Shown: piece by piece, positions 30,901 through 40,685 of the stretch
Numbering within the stretch: position 1 is the first letter of the stretch
Layout of the letters: every line of letters starts with the position of its first letter
From: Flavobacteriales bacterium
GTDB lineage: Bacteria > Bacteroidota > Bacteroidia > Flavobacteriales_F > PHOS-HE28
DNA: 64,000 bases
Assembly (NCBI GenBank): GCA_016699575.1
Contig: CP064979.1
Span: forward strand, 1,550,001-1,614,000
Reading direction: 5' to 3'
Translations under genes and position numbers: made by a program
The notes under the pieces: generated by a model
Seen by the model: only the letters and a program-made list of their open reading frames with translations
What the model was told of the DNA's origin: nothing
The model's database searches: none

Positions 30901-32439
30901 TCACTCCACCACCACCTTGCAGGCAGCCAACCACGTGGTTGCATTGGCCAAGTGCACATGGTAGAGCCCGGCACTTAGCCGCGACGTGTCCAGCACATTG
31001 TTGCCTTGCACGGCGCTCTGCTCCAACACCAACTGCCCTTGGGCATTGGACACTGCCAAACGCAACGTGCTGGTGGCAAGTGCCTCCGGTAGCGCCACGT
31101 GCACTGTAGCGGTTGTGCCGTGCGCAACGGGGTTTGGCCAGGCCACCAATGCGCCCTGCAAGTTGGTCACATGACTTTGCACGCCAGTAATGAGATGGCA
31201 CCCGGGTTCTATACAACCCAGGCTGTCCACCTTCACTACCCACACATCCTGTGTGAGGCCCGGCGGGTTGTTGCCGCTGGCGCTGCCATAGGCTGCCCCG
31301 CAGGCGGCAAACCCTCCATCGCTTGTTGGTATCACATCATAGAATCGGCCCGTTCCATCGGTCATCAGGCTGTCGTAATACACATAGTGGCGCATCCAAA
31401 TGCTATCGCCTTGTGCGGTGGTGCGCAACATGATACCATCCACGGTATTGGTGATATGGCTTTCGCCTGCTGCGATCAAGTCTCCCCCCGGAGTGATCTC
31501 CTTTACGCTCACGAGGAAGGAGAGGTAAGATGGCACATCGTAGATCTTGTCCCAGAGGATCGTGCCTGTGCTATCCACTTTTACCAGCTGCGGCCAATGG
31601 TTGGAGAAGACCCCATTGGGTCTGCCGCTGCCATAAACAAAGCGACCATCAGCCAGTGCGGTCAGGTCGGCCCGCCCACGGTCGTTCAGTGGGGAGCCAG
31701 TCGTATCGGACCAGATAGTGCCGCCCATGCTATCCAAGCGCAGGATCCAAGGCTCATACGAGTTGTTGCCCAGGCCGACCACACCACCCATGTAGTACCC
31801 CCCGCCCGGCGCCAAGTCAACGGTGGCCGCAAAGTCGTTCCACTGGGATCCGCCATAGGTCTGCACCCATTGCACGTTGGCCGCGCTGTCCAGCTTCAAC
31901 AGAAAGACATCAAGGGTACCGTTGCCGGTGTAGGTGCCGCCGACAACTATGTACCCGCCGTCCGGGGTGCATTTCAATTCATTGCCGATCCAATCGCCAG
32001 GAAACGTATGTTCAACATAGGTCAATGCTGCACCCCACTGGTCGAACCAATACACAGCGACCCTTGCAACCGTATCTGCATTTAATGTGCTACCGCCAAT
32101 TGCTATTCGTCCATCGGGAAGAACATCGGATGTGTTCCCGGATCCGGGATAGGCCGCCCCGGTCGGCACATGGTTCCGGTCTGCACTAAGCAAGGTGCCA
32201 TCTGCCGCAAGGCGAACGATTTGAACTGTTGAGCTTGCATAAAGAGAATCCACCCTTGGCCCGGCACTGATGACCAAGAGCTCACCTTGGGCGTTCTCTT
32301 CAATGGCAAAACCCACTTGCTCCCATCCCGCAGTGATCGTATCATACCGTGCATTGAACCCTTGAGCGGTTGCACGGGTCCACCATGCGGCGGGCCCGTG
32401 CAACACACATACAAGGCTCAGCAACTGTAAGCTGCGCAT
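30901..32439 (-). CDS. T9SS propeller-like cargo protein P3
   Basis: The product has 512 residues with a signal peptide (MRSLQLLSLVCVLHGPAAWW, cleavage near ATAQG). The repeats closely match P1 (VQWVQTYGGSQWNDF, APGGGYYMGGVVGLGNN, SGRPNGVFSNHWPQLVKVDS) and it ends with the T9SS domain and CKVVVE. It starts six bases after the stop of the 32446 gene and so is probably co-transcribed and coupled to it. P3 is likely the parental copy from which P2 and P1 arose, because only P3 is preceded by the complete end of the neighbouring gene. Confidence 0.88.
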   Translation of the reverse strand: MRSLQLLSLVCVLHGPAAWWTRATAQGFNARYDTITAGWEQVGFAIEENAQGELLVISAGPRVDSLYASSTVQIVRLAADGTLLSADRNHVPTGAAYPGSGNTSDVLPDGRIAIGGSTLNADTVARVAVYWFDQWGAALTYVEHTFPGDWIGNELKCTPDGGYIVVGGTYTGNGTLDVFLLKLDSAANVQWVQTYGGSQWNDFAATVDLAPGGGYYMGGVVGLGNNSYEPWILRLDSMGGTIWSDTTGSPLNDRGRADLTALADGRFVYGSGRPNGVFSNHWPQLVKVDSTGTILWDKIYDVPSYLSFLVSVKEITPGGDLIAAGESHITNTVDGIMLRTTAQGDSIWMRHYVYYDSLMTDGTGRFYDVIPTSDGGFAACGAAYGSASGNNPPGLTQDVWVVKVDSLGCIEPGCHLITGVQSHVTNLQGALVAWPNPVAHGTTATVHVALPEALATSTLRLAVSNAQGQLVLEQSAVQGNNVLDTSRLSAGLYHVHLANATTWLAACKVVVE

Positions 32440-32445
32440 GGGCGT

Positions 32446-35004
32446 TCACTCAACGGCAGTGAAGTTAAGGCCGTGGATACGCACACCGCCAGCATACAGG
32501 ACAACATTATAGAGGCCCGGCACAATCGCAGCGCGCGGCAGATCCATCACCCCGCTACTCCGCCCGGTCGTCCTGCTCCACACAAGTCGGCCAATGGCAT
32601 CGGTCACTACCACCTCGGCATCCTCCACGCCTTCGGGCAGGTTGTAAGTGATGAAGGCTTCACCACGCGTGGGGTTCGGATAGACACCCAGCATGGAGAG
32701 TGGTGCAACGGCTTCGTCAGCACTGCTCGGCTGCTCCGGTGCGCGGCTTTCGGTAGGCAGGATGATGTTCGCCTCGAAGGGTTCACCCAATGCCGCCAAC
32801 CAGCCCTTCGCCAGGCCAGCGCCCAGGTCGCTTGCCCCAGCGTAAGTCTGCAACTGAGCGAGCAATGCAGCATCCACATCGCTGGGTTCAAATCCAGCTT
32901 CGATGTGCGCGAGCCAGAGATCCTGTACATCCCACCATGTGGAGTGCGGCGCGGCCAATTGATCGTTGACCAGTGCCCGCGCACTGGTAACGTCGCTGTT
33001 CGCTGCATGCAAACGCACCAGTTCTTCGGCGCTGCCGGGCACAGGGTATTGCTGGTGCAGGGCAATGGCTTCAGCGAAAGTCACGGGCGGAGTTTCGTCG
33101 AAGGCCGAACCGCTGTATGCGAACACGGCCTTGCTCTGCTCGCCGAGCCAGTAACCCAGCTCGCTCTGATAGATGCTGTGCATGCTGATGCCGTCCTGCT
33201 CGTTGTTCACGAGCTGGCGGTAGTACGCGTTCAGGCCGCTTTGGTCCATCATGGCCAGCACTTCGGGCTCCAGGGGGCTGTTGGCAATGAGTGCTTGTGC
33301 CAGGTGCCAAGGGTTCATGGCCGGGTTGCGCTCGAAGACCAGGCCCCACACCTTGCTGCTCACCTTGGGTGCCACCAACATCAACTGGTTGCGCACGTCG
33401 TAGCTGCTGTGCGCGCCGTTCTGCACGTAGTCTTCCAAGCCATCCGTGTTTCCGCCATCGGTCCAGTCCTCGTACACGGCTTTCAAGAGGGCATGTTCGC
33501 TTGCTGCGCTGGCCGCAGCGTTCGCCTGGTTGGTGGAGGTGGACATCATCATGTTCTGGCCACCTCCGCAACCATCGTTGTAGTCGGTGGTTGCGTTCTG
33601 GTTGATTGCATTGGTCAGCGGCGTGGTCAGGCATGTCGGAACAATGGTGTAGGTCGTGCTCAGCGGGTCGTGGTGCCAGTAGGCGAAGGTGTTGATGGGA
33701 TTGGGCAGGCCGTCATTCCACATGTGCTGATCGCCAGTGCAACTGTTGGCGAACGTGTTGCCGGCCTGTAATTCGGGCAAGCCTGCTGTCCCTTGTTGCG
33801 GATCAACGGTAACGTCGCCACCGGTGAAGGCCATGTCGTAGGCGTTGGCGTACACACTGCTGAACCGGTTGCACTTGAACTTTAGGCCGGAACCGGGCGT
33901 GAGGTTGCTATTGTCGCCTTGTATCGTGACCCCTACGCTTTCGTTCGCAGTGCAGTTCACGCAGTTGAACTCATCGTACCAGTTGTTGTTGAACGTGTTG
34001 CTGGCAGCCCCTGTGTTCAAGAACGTGCTGCCCACGCATGCGTAATCGTAGTTGAGCCCTTCGGTCCAGAACGTATTGTTCTCGAAGAGTATGACCGGCG
34101 TTTCCTCCAGGAAGGTGCCATAGACGGGCCCGCCAAGCCCTTGGCCCACCATGTCGAGGTCGGGTTCTTTCCAATCGCATGCGGTGACATGGGCCGGGCT
34201 TGCGCCCACGATGCCCAAGCCATGGCCGCAGGCTGCGAAGTAGGCGCCGTTCACGCGCACTGTAAGGCCATTGGTGTTGGAGGCGAAGCAGCCCGAACGC
34301 AGGTGCGTGAACTGGGGCGATTCCCGCGTGAGGATATTGGCGGTGCCGTCCTGTGCGTTCCAGACGAGTTGTTTGTAGTAAGCGCTCATCCCGCTATTGT
34401 CCATGAGCTTCAGCGCTTGTGGTTGCAACGGGCTGTTGCTTAGCAAAGCCTGAGTGAGATGAAGCTGGCTCATAGCGGGGTTGCGGTCAAAGGCGGCCGT
34501 CCACACCTCCTCGCTCACCTTTGGTGCAACACTCTGCAACGCGCTACGAACCTGACTGCTGCTCTTGCTACCATCGTTCACGTAGCTGAGCAATGTGTAT
34601 GTGTCGCCGTTGTCCTTCGTGGCATCGTAGGCGGCCTCGGCGTCCTGCTTCTCATCGTCGGCGCTTTGGGAGGCCATGCGTCGCTCTTCCTTGGTGTCGT
34701 CCTCGGACAAGCGTGTTGGACAGGCGGTCGACTTGTCCTGCCATGTCACGTTTACATCAATGTCGTCCAGCACAAGTGGCGTCCGGTACGCGGGGCTGAA
34801 CCGATCAGTGCCGTTGAGGGTATGGCGGTTGTATGTGACTTGGTTGGTGCTCGGTTGGTCTTGCACGAACCAATCTTCTTCGGGTTCAGAGCCCGTGTGC
34901 CCCCCGCAGCGCCTCGGCTGTCGCACGGGCAGCCGCTCGGCTTTTCGCCGAGTGGCCATCGGTCTAAGGTCTCCGACCTGTCGTGCATCCCCATGTGCGT
35001 TCAT
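32446..35004 (-). CDS. Chimeric T9SS beta-helix-like protein lacking a normal N-terminus
   Basis: The 852-residue frame has no signal peptide; its first ~45 residues come from a hairpin-rich stretch (34890-34990) and look non-native. Then follows a segment (EEDWFVQDQ to WNAQDGTANILT) homologous to the region after the beta-helix of the 36524 protein. The frame jumps at once into beta-helix-like sequence (SGCFASNTNGLTVRVNGAYF, VILFENNTFWTEGLNY), then a second copy of the helical domain (VAPKVSSKVWGLVFERNPAM, QALIANSPLEPEVLAMM) and a type A sorting domain (VYPNPTRGEAFITYNL). The gene is a fusion of pieces of two paralogues in the wrong order. The ATG overlaps the P4 stop (ATGA). It may be translated, but without a signal peptide it should not be exported. 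Confidence 0.72.
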   Translation of the reverse strand: MNAHGDARQVGDLRPMATRRKAERLPVRQPRRCGGHTGSEPEEDWFVQDQPSTNQVTYNRHTLNGTDRFSPAYRTPLVLDDIDVNVTWQDKSTACPTRLSEDDTKEERRMASQSADDEKQDAEAAYDATKDNGDTYTLLSYVNDGSKSSSQVRSALQSVAPKVSEEVWTAAFDRNPAMSQLHLTQALLSNSPLQPQALKLMDNSGMSAYYKQLVWNAQDGTANILTRESPQFTHLRSGCFASNTNGLTVRVNGAYFAACGHGLGIVGASPAHVTACDWKEPDLDMVGQGLGGPVYGTFLEETPVILFENNTFWTEGLNYDYACVGSTFLNTGAASNTFNNNWYDEFNCVNCTANESVGVTIQGDNSNLTPGSGLKFKCNRFSSVYANAYDMAFTGGDVTVDPQQGTAGLPELQAGNTFANSCTGDQHMWNDGLPNPINTFAYWHHDPLSTTYTIVPTCLTTPLTNAINQNATTDYNDGCGGGQNMMMSTSTNQANAAASAASEHALLKAVYEDWTDGGNTDGLEDYVQNGAHSSYDVRNQLMLVAPKVSSKVWGLVFERNPAMNPWHLAQALIANSPLEPEVLAMMDQSGLNAYYRQLVNNEQDGISMHSIYQSELGYWLGEQSKAVFAYSGSAFDETPPVTFAEAIALHQQYPVPGSAEELVRLHAANSDVTSARALVNDQLAAPHSTWWDVQDLWLAHIEAGFEPSDVDAALLAQLQTYAGASDLGAGLAKGWLAALGEPFEANIILPTESRAPEQPSSADEAVAPLSMLGVYPNPTRGEAFITYNLPEGVEDAEVVVTDAIGRLVWSRTTGRSSGVMDLPRAAIVPGLYNVVLYAGGVRIHGLNFTAVE
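34890..34990. repeat. Hairpin-rich insert at the 5' junction of the chimeric gene
   Basis: The stretch contains CCGCTCGGC-TTTTC-GCCGAGTGG (34933-34955) and AGGTC-TCC-GACCT (34967-34979), and has no protein similarity to the neighbouring paralogues. It lies precisely where the chimeric gene loses homology with the full-length paralogue. It is probably a dispersed palindromic element or a scar of the recombination. Confidence 0.5.
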
Positions 35005-36524
35005 TCCAAGATCAGTTTAGTGCCGCTCAGCCATGTTGTGCCACTGGCCAGATGCACATAGTACAACCCGCCGCTCAACGCAGACAAGTCGAGCGTGTTG
35101 GCGCCGTCTTGTGCTGCTTGTTCGAGCACCACTTGCCCTTGCGCGTTCACGAGCACCAACCGCAGCGCCTTGCCGCGCAGGCTTTGCGGCAGATCCACTT
35201 GCACGGTGGTTGAACCATTCGCGGGGTTCGGGAACACGCTCAGCGCATCGCTCAAGTTCGTCACCAACTCCTGCACACCAACGCCATCGCACCCCGGCAT
35301 AATGCACCCCATGCTGTCCACCTTTACCACCCAAGTGTCTTGGCTGTAGCCCGGTTGGTAGGGCGCACCGGCAGGGTTGTAGGCCGAGCCTGCTGCTATG
35401 AAGCCACCATCCGGGGTGGGCAGCACATCGTAGAAGCGGCCTTGGCCCGTGGTGATGAGGGTGTCCTGGTAGTAGTAGCTGCGCATCCAAAGGCTATCGC
35501 CTGCGCTGTTGGTGCGCAGCAGCAGCCCCTGTTGGTGGCCAGCGCTGGCGTAGCTAACGCCGCAGGCGATCAGATCGCCGTTGTAGCGCTCTTTGGCGGC
35601 GAAGAAGGTGGTGCCGTAAGCCGATGTGCCATACTCTGCTTCCCACATGATCGAGCCGTCAGCAGAGTCCAACTTCGCCATGTACGGTTGTGAGTCACCG
35701 AAGTCGAGGGCGTAGCCCCATGCACCGGCAATGAGCGCGTGTCCATTGGACAGAGTGGTGAGTTGCGCGTTCGATTCCTCGAAAGGCCCGCCCCACTGTA
35801 CGGCCCATAACGTGTTGCCCAACGTGTCAATCCGTTGCACCCAGAATTGCGAATCGTCCACTCCAAGGAACTTCACCCCACCTAGCAAAAACCCATCTTC
35901 TGCTCTATCAACCGTGACCAGCCCATCGATCATGTTGTCACCATAGGTCTGCCTCCATTGCTCATTCCCCAGACTGTCGGTCTTCAACGCAAAGCCATCC
36001 ACAAAACCGCTGGCATCGGTATCGCCCACTATGAGGAAGCCACCATCGGGGGTGCACTTCACTTGGCGGCCTATCCAGTATTCGTTCAGCCCCCCGTAGA
36101 CACGCGTCCAGAGGGTGTCGCCAGTTGGTCCGAACCGGATCAGATGGATTTCATCCGTGCCGTCCGTTGCCTCACTCGCCCCCCCTGAGACAAAGCCACC
36201 ACCAACCGCGGAATCGCAACAGTTCGACCACCCCGCGACTGAACTATGCTGATCGCGAAACGCGATGGCAGTTGCGTCAACGCCCCCATCTGGTTGTAGG
36301 AAAGTAAGGACTACGGAAGCATGGTAAAAGAAAGAGTCCGGACCAAGACTGTCCACTTGCTCGCTCGTGGTGAAGCAGACATAACCACTTGGGATTTGCT
36401 CCATATTCAAACCAGACTGCGCCATTCCTTGACCTAACGAGTCGTAGCGCCGGTTGAAGCCCTGGCCATGGGCCAGGGCTCCAACTAGTGCGCAGTGCGC
36501 TATGACAAGCAATCTGAACATCAT
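35001..36524 (-). CDS. T9SS propeller-like cargo protein P4
   Basis: This is a more distant paralogue of P1-P3 with 507 residues, a signal peptide (MMFRLLVIAHCALVGALAHG) and the same repeat pattern (LWTRVYGGLNEYWIGRQVKC, QWRQTYGDNMIDGLVTV, PTPDGGFIAAGSAY, WVVKVDSMGCIMPGC). The T9SS domain starts at LSVFPNPANGSTTVQVDL and ends LILE. Its ATG overlaps the stop of the long upstream gene (TGATG), so the two are translationally coupled. Together they form the complete version of the beta-helix plus propeller gene pair that recurs, damaged, downstream. Confidence 0.88.
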   Translation of the reverse strand: MMFRLLVIAHCALVGALAHGQGFNRRYDSLGQGMAQSGLNMEQIPSGYVCFTTSEQVDSLGPDSFFYHASVVLTFLQPDGGVDATAIAFRDQHSSVAGWSNCCDSAVGGGFVSGGASEATDGTDEIHLIRFGPTGDTLWTRVYGGLNEYWIGRQVKCTPDGGFLIVGDTDASGFVDGFALKTDSLGNEQWRQTYGDNMIDGLVTVDRAEDGFLLGGVKFLGVDDSQFWVQRIDTLGNTLWAVQWGGPFEESNAQLTTLSNGHALIAGAWGYALDFGDSQPYMAKLDSADGSIMWEAEYGTSAYGTTFFAAKERYNGDLIACGVSYASAGHQQGLLLRTNSAGDSLWMRSYYYQDTLITTGQGRFYDVLPTPDGGFIAAGSAYNPAGAPYQPGYSQDTWVVKVDSMGCIMPGCDGVGVQELVTNLSDALSVFPNPANGSTTVQVDLPQSLRGKALRLVLVNAQGQVVLEQAAQDGANTLDLSALSGGLYYVHLASGTTWLSGTKLILE

Positions 36525-38923
36525 CAGTGTTGAACCCCAAGTTTCAAAGCCGCAACCTGTTCATTCCCCATCCACACCTCAGCGAAGTACAAGCCGCTGG
36601 TCCATGAACTGGTTGTGAGATCAACCAATTGCTGGTCAGGACCCAAGATGGTCTCATGCATCACCCGGCCGCTCACATCCACAACCCGCAGTCTCCCTGC
36701 GTCATTGGTGTTTGGTAACCTCAAATCCAAAACGGTTCCCGAATTCGCCGGGTTCGGATAAGCGTTAACCGCAATCTCATCCGAACTTGACCATCCATGT
36801 GTGGTGTTGTTCTCGATTCTTGGCGCCCGATTCAGTGGTGGCAGAATGATGATCTCTGACAAGTCTTGGTGACCGAGCGCAAGAAGCCACGCCTGCGCAT
36901 GAGCCGAGCCGATCAACGCACGTTGCGCAGCGGTGCTCTGCAGCCAGGCTATATCAGCAGCGGTGGGTACCGTCCACTCAGCATCGTCCAGACCAATGGC
37001 ATACCGCTTGAGCACACCATAGACTTCAGGTGTCGGAGTTGACAGTTCCGTAGTCTGGGCCAACGTAAAAAGTGCCGCTTCGTCGGCCTTTGCGGCTAAT
37101 ACTCCCCCGATCGCAGCAGCGTTGTTCTCTGCGGATAGTCCCTCGTGCCAGGATTTTAGCGCGACAAGCGAAGCGCTCAAGTCCGTATCTGCAAGCCAAG
37201 AGAGGCGCCCCAGATCGGTGAGGGCTTGCGCTTTTGTGCTCGCGGCATAGGCGATGGCGCTCTCCAGCAGCGTAAGGATGTTCGCGGTGCCGTCCTGTGC
37301 ATTCCAAACCAACTGCTGGTAGTAGGCTCCCAGACCGCTGTTGCTCATCAGCTTCAGCACCTCGCCTTGCAAGGGACTGTTGCTCAGCAAGGCTTGCGCC
37401 ATGTGCAACTGGCTCATTGCCGGGGTGCGGGCAAAGGCAGCGGTCCATACTTCTTCGCTCACCTTGGGCGCCACGCTTTGCAAGGCATTGCGCACCTGGG
37501 TGCTGCTCTTGCTGCCGTCGCTCACATAAGCCAGTAACGAATAGGTATCGCCATCGTCCTTGGCGGCTTCGTAGGCATCTTCTGCATCTTGCTTCTCACC
37601 GTCGGCCGCAAGACTGGCAAGGCGCTTTTCTTCAGGGTCGTCGCCGTGCGACAAATCACTCGGACAAGCTAGTGCTTTCCCCGGCCAAGTAAACGGACTT
37701 GAGTTTGGCGTCAAGTTCCCAGAGTCGTGGTACACCGGCTCGGTGCGATCACCAGGGGTTGGTATGTGTTGGAAGTACTCCACGAAATTGGAAACATCCT
37801 CCACGAACCAATCCTCCTCAGTATCGAACGTGCCGTCGTGGGCCACGCTGAAGCGGTTGCCGGCGGGTTTGTCGTAGTCCGTTTGCAGTACCATCGGCTC
37901 CCCCTGTGCATTCTTCACGCTCACATCAGGCCCGGTAAGCCCCACATCGAAACTGTTCTTCACCACCTGTCCGTAGTCGTTGCACTTCACCTCCAAGCCT
38001 TCCAGGTAGTTGGTGTTGGCATCGGCGTTCACGCCTTCAATGATGCTGCCGGTGCTGTTGTCCACATCGAAGCCATCGAAGCTGTTGTTGTAGAAGCGGT
38101 TGCTGTAAGGCCCGCTGTCTTTGATGACCAGGCCCACCATGGGTTTGGTGGCGGTGTTGGTGGCCGTGAAGCTGTTCTCCTCTATTTCGTAGCCGGTGCA
38201 CTGGTCGGAGTACACGCCGTAAGGCACGTTCTCCCAATCGCCCTGCTGCGGTTCGCCCACCAGGAAGGTGCTGCGCGTAATGGCTGCGTCCTGTATGCCC
38301 TCCATGCGCACGCCGTTGTAACAGAGGTGGAAGTCGCACTCATCCACAATGAAGGTGCGGCCGGGGTCGAAGCTGCTCACGTACATGGCTTGTGCCAGCC
38401 CTTCGAAGCGGCCTCGCTGGAAGTCGGCCGGTGGGCAGGGCGTGCCCACGGGTACAAGCACATCGCAATGGCCTTGAACACGCAGCGTGGTGTTGATGGC
38501 GGTGATGCCCGTGCCCGCGAATCGATCAGAGGTGACCATTTCGCCATCCACCTGGGCCGGGAAGGGCCCGTAGTTGATCATGGTGTTGCCCAGGAAGTTG
38601 ACGCCGCGCACGCCCAAAAGGTAAGCATGCTCAATGGGGTAGCGCTGATTGTCCGTTAAGGTGGCACTGGTCTCGAACCGGCAACGGTGGAACCACGAGC
38701 GGTTGGGCCGCACGTTGGAGTTATCGCCGGGCTGGAAATTCTCGTAGGGACCCATGACCACGTTGCGCACGTTGTTGCTGAAGAGGACGTTGCTGGCGCG
38801 CACAACGCCGCCTCCGGCAAACTGGAGTTCGTGGGCCGGTATGGTTTCGCCGTCCACGAAGTGGGCTGTTGCAGGCCACGGCAGTGCGAGCGTTCTCCAC
38901 GGTGCAGTTCGCCAAGGAGACAT
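36524..38923 (-). CDS. C-terminal segment of a frameshifted T9SS beta-helix-like protein
   Basis: This is the third fragment of a gene that appears to run from 41224 to 36524. Native coding resumes near 38870 (AHFVDGETIPAHELQFAGGG). The first ~390 residues are a right-handed beta-helix-like stretch with short repeating turns (NVLFSNNVRNVVMGPY, YNGVRMEGIQDAAITRSTFL, NRFYNNSFDGFDVDNSTG). A helical domain follows (SVAPKVSEEVWTAAFARTPA, QALLSNSPLQGEVLKLM), then a type A sorting domain (AVNAYPNPANSGTVLDLRL, ending LKLGVQH). The ATG at 38923 is not a credible start because it is in a shifted frame relative to the upstream fragment. Stop overlaps the P4 start. Confidence 0.8.
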   Translation of the reverse strand: MSPWRTAPWRTLALPWPATAHFVDGETIPAHELQFAGGGVVRASNVLFSNNVRNVVMGPYENFQPGDNSNVRPNRSWFHRCRFETSATLTDNQRYPIEHAYLLGVRGVNFLGNTMINYGPFPAQVDGEMVTSDRFAGTGITAINTTLRVQGHCDVLVPVGTPCPPADFQRGRFEGLAQAMYVSSFDPGRTFIVDECDFHLCYNGVRMEGIQDAAITRSTFLVGEPQQGDWENVPYGVYSDQCTGYEIEENSFTATNTATKPMVGLVIKDSGPYSNRFYNNSFDGFDVDNSTGSIIEGVNADANTNYLEGLEVKCNDYGQVVKNSFDVGLTGPDVSVKNAQGEPMVLQTDYDKPAGNRFSVAHDGTFDTEEDWFVEDVSNFVEYFQHIPTPGDRTEPVYHDSGNLTPNSSPFTWPGKALACPSDLSHGDDPEEKRLASLAADGEKQDAEDAYEAAKDDGDTYSLLAYVSDGSKSSTQVRNALQSVAPKVSEEVWTAAFARTPAMSQLHMAQALLSNSPLQGEVLKLMSNSGLGAYYQQLVWNAQDGTANILTLLESAIAYAASTKAQALTDLGRLSWLADTDLSASLVALKSWHEGLSAENNAAAIGGVLAAKADEAALFTLAQTTELSTPTPEVYGVLKRYAIGLDDAEWTVPTAADIAWLQSTAAQRALIGSAHAQAWLLALGHQDLSEIIILPPLNRAPRIENNTTHGWSSSDEIAVNAYPNPANSGTVLDLRLPNTNDAGRLRVVDVSGRVMHETILGPDQQLVDLTTSSWTSGLYFAEVWMGNEQVAALKLGVQH

Positions 38924-40685
38924 AGCCCTGCTGGGAGAAATTGCTTTCGTCCTGGCTGAACTTGGAGCCCATGTTCACAATGCCGTCCCACATACTGCCG
39001 GGGCATTGGTCCATGCTGGTGAGCAGGGCATCGCCTTCCACCACCAGCTTGCCGCCCACCTCCACATGGATGCGGGTGGGGTAGTTGAGCTTGCGGCTAT
39101 CGGCGAAGCGGATCTTGGCGGCATCGGTGATGGTGAGCGTGGCACCGTTGGGCACCCGCACAATGCCGTGTATGTCCATATCCTGGTTCCAGCTTTCGCC
39201 TGCGGCGGCCACGGTGTAAGTATGGTCGGCAGCTGTGTACGTGCCGGGCATGTTGCCGTAGTCGATAAGGGAAACAGCGCGGCCCATACAGTCGCTGTGG
39301 AGCTTGGCCAAGTAGTAATCGTCGAAGTTGTGGCTGGTGTTGCCGCATACCACCAACCCTCCGTCCGGGGCTTCCACGACTTTGTACATGCACTCTTGCT
39401 TGCGCATATCATCGGGATAGCATCCGGCTTCGGTGGTCGGGTCGCTGTCAAAGTCTGTTTCCCACACCACTGCGCCGTTCAGCGTGTTGAGCTTTGCCAC
39501 GTATGCATTCGTGTTCCAATAACTGAAGTGGTACTCGTCCGCCGCCCAAACTCCTGGCCCTTGGGAGAAGTTGGTCTCCAGGCAGGTGAAGGTGGTCGGC
39601 GACAAGTCATCTGAGTCGAAGCGGTCATCATCAGGACCGGAGCCGCCGGGAGCATGAACGAACGGTGCTGGCCACTTGGTGCATACCACCGAATAGGTGT
39701 TCCCGCCATCCGTGCTGCAGCCATCGGCTTGAAGGTCGTAGGCCCTCGCCTCGCCGAGGTCGCTGGACCATTGCAACGCTCCGGCGGTGCTCAGGGCATG
39801 CACTTTCAGTGATGCAATGCTCTTCCTTGCATAGATCGAATTGTAAGCGGACTCACTGTGCAGCAAGAAGTTCGAGACAACAGGCCAAAGGATGCGCCAA
39901 GTGCCACCCGAGTTCACATAGGTTACGCCAGTAGTGTTTTGTTGGCGCGCTGTCTCGTTTCCACCCTGCGACACGATTGGGTCATTCGGATCGCCCGTGT
40001 TGCGGTAGAAGTCCGGCTCATACCAATTCACTTGGGACAGATCGAGCTGCATAAGGATACAATGCGCTTTGTACTTGATGTCCAAATTGCCACCGGCTTC
40101 CGCATCGGACAGTACGTTGGTGTACAAACCACTGATGGCTACCTGCTGTGAGCCGGGCTTCGAATCCACCGCGTGGAACGCACCACCCCGCGAATCCGTG
40201 CCGCTGAACCATGCGGAGGGAACCATACCGTCCCAGGTGCTTTCACCAGAGCGATACGAGTGTTTGCGCAACACGTTGCCGTTTACATCCGTGTGCACCA
40301 CAAAACCCCACTTGTCGCCGTTCGATTGCGGATGCTCGCTGTCACCGACCACAACGTACGTGGGTTGCCCCGCAATGGTCACCTCGCAGACATCCCAGAA
40401 AATGCTCTCCGTGCCCCAGCCGTCTTCTAAATCATCGAAGGCCGTGTAGAAATTGAGCCAAAGCAGGTCGCCTTGGGCATTGTATTTGGCCATATACGCC
40501 TTGTTGCCGAAGGAACCGTAATCCTCTATTGAGAACCCGGAGACGTCGATATCGCCTGAACCAGAGGGGTTGACGTAGGTGGGCACATCGTTCATGTCAG
40601 GCAAGGGCTCGTTGGTGCCAGCGTAGCCGACCACGACAACATTCCCCTGCGCGTCCTGAATGACGTTGTACAACCAGCGGGGCAT
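38721..40685 (-). CDS. Middle segment of the frameshifted T9SS beta-helix-like protein
   Basis: In frame, coding similarity extends back to about 40735 (LSKFDLNGKLLWYTALMPRW), where a stop interrupts the frame that the first fragment should have used. The segment has propeller-like repeats (LLWLNFYTAFDDLEDGWGTE, GLVVCGNTSHNFDDYYLAKL) and then the beginning of the beta-helix (HVEVGGKLVVEGDALLTSM, GSMWDGIVNMGSKF). The true reading breaks near residue ENARTAV at about 38880, after which the frame turns into arginine-rich nonsense. Not a stand-alone gene. Confidence 0.75.
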   Translation of the reverse strand: MPRWLYNVIQDAQGNVVVVGYAGTNEPLPDMNDVPTYVNPSGSGDIDVSGFSIEDYGSFGNKAYMAKYNAQGDLLWLNFYTAFDDLEDGWGTESIFWDVCEVTIAGQPTYVVVGDSEHPQSNGDKWGFVVHTDVNGNVLRKHSYRSGESTWDGMVPSAWFSGTDSRGGAFHAVDSKPGSQQVAISGLYTNVLSDAEAGGNLDIKYKAHCILMQLDLSQVNWYEPDFYRNTGDPNDPIVSQGGNETARQQNTTGVTYVNSGGTWRILWPVVSNFLLHSESAYNSIYARKSIASLKVHALSTAGALQWSSDLGEARAYDLQADGCSTDGGNTYSVVCTKWPAPFVHAPGGSGPDDDRFDSDDLSPTTFTCLETNFSQGPGVWAADEYHFSYWNTNAYVAKLNTLNGAVVWETDFDSDPTTEAGCYPDDMRKQECMYKVVEAPDGGLVVCGNTSHNFDDYYLAKLHSDCMGRAVSLIDYGNMPGTYTAADHTYTVAAAGESWNQDMDIHGIVRVPNGATLTITDAAKIRFADSRKLNYPTRIHVEVGGKLVVEGDALLTSMDQCPGSMWDGIVNMGSKFSQDESNFSQQGYVSLANCTVENARTAVACNSPLRGRRNHTGPRTPVCRRRRCARQQRPLQQQRAQRGHGSLREFPARR

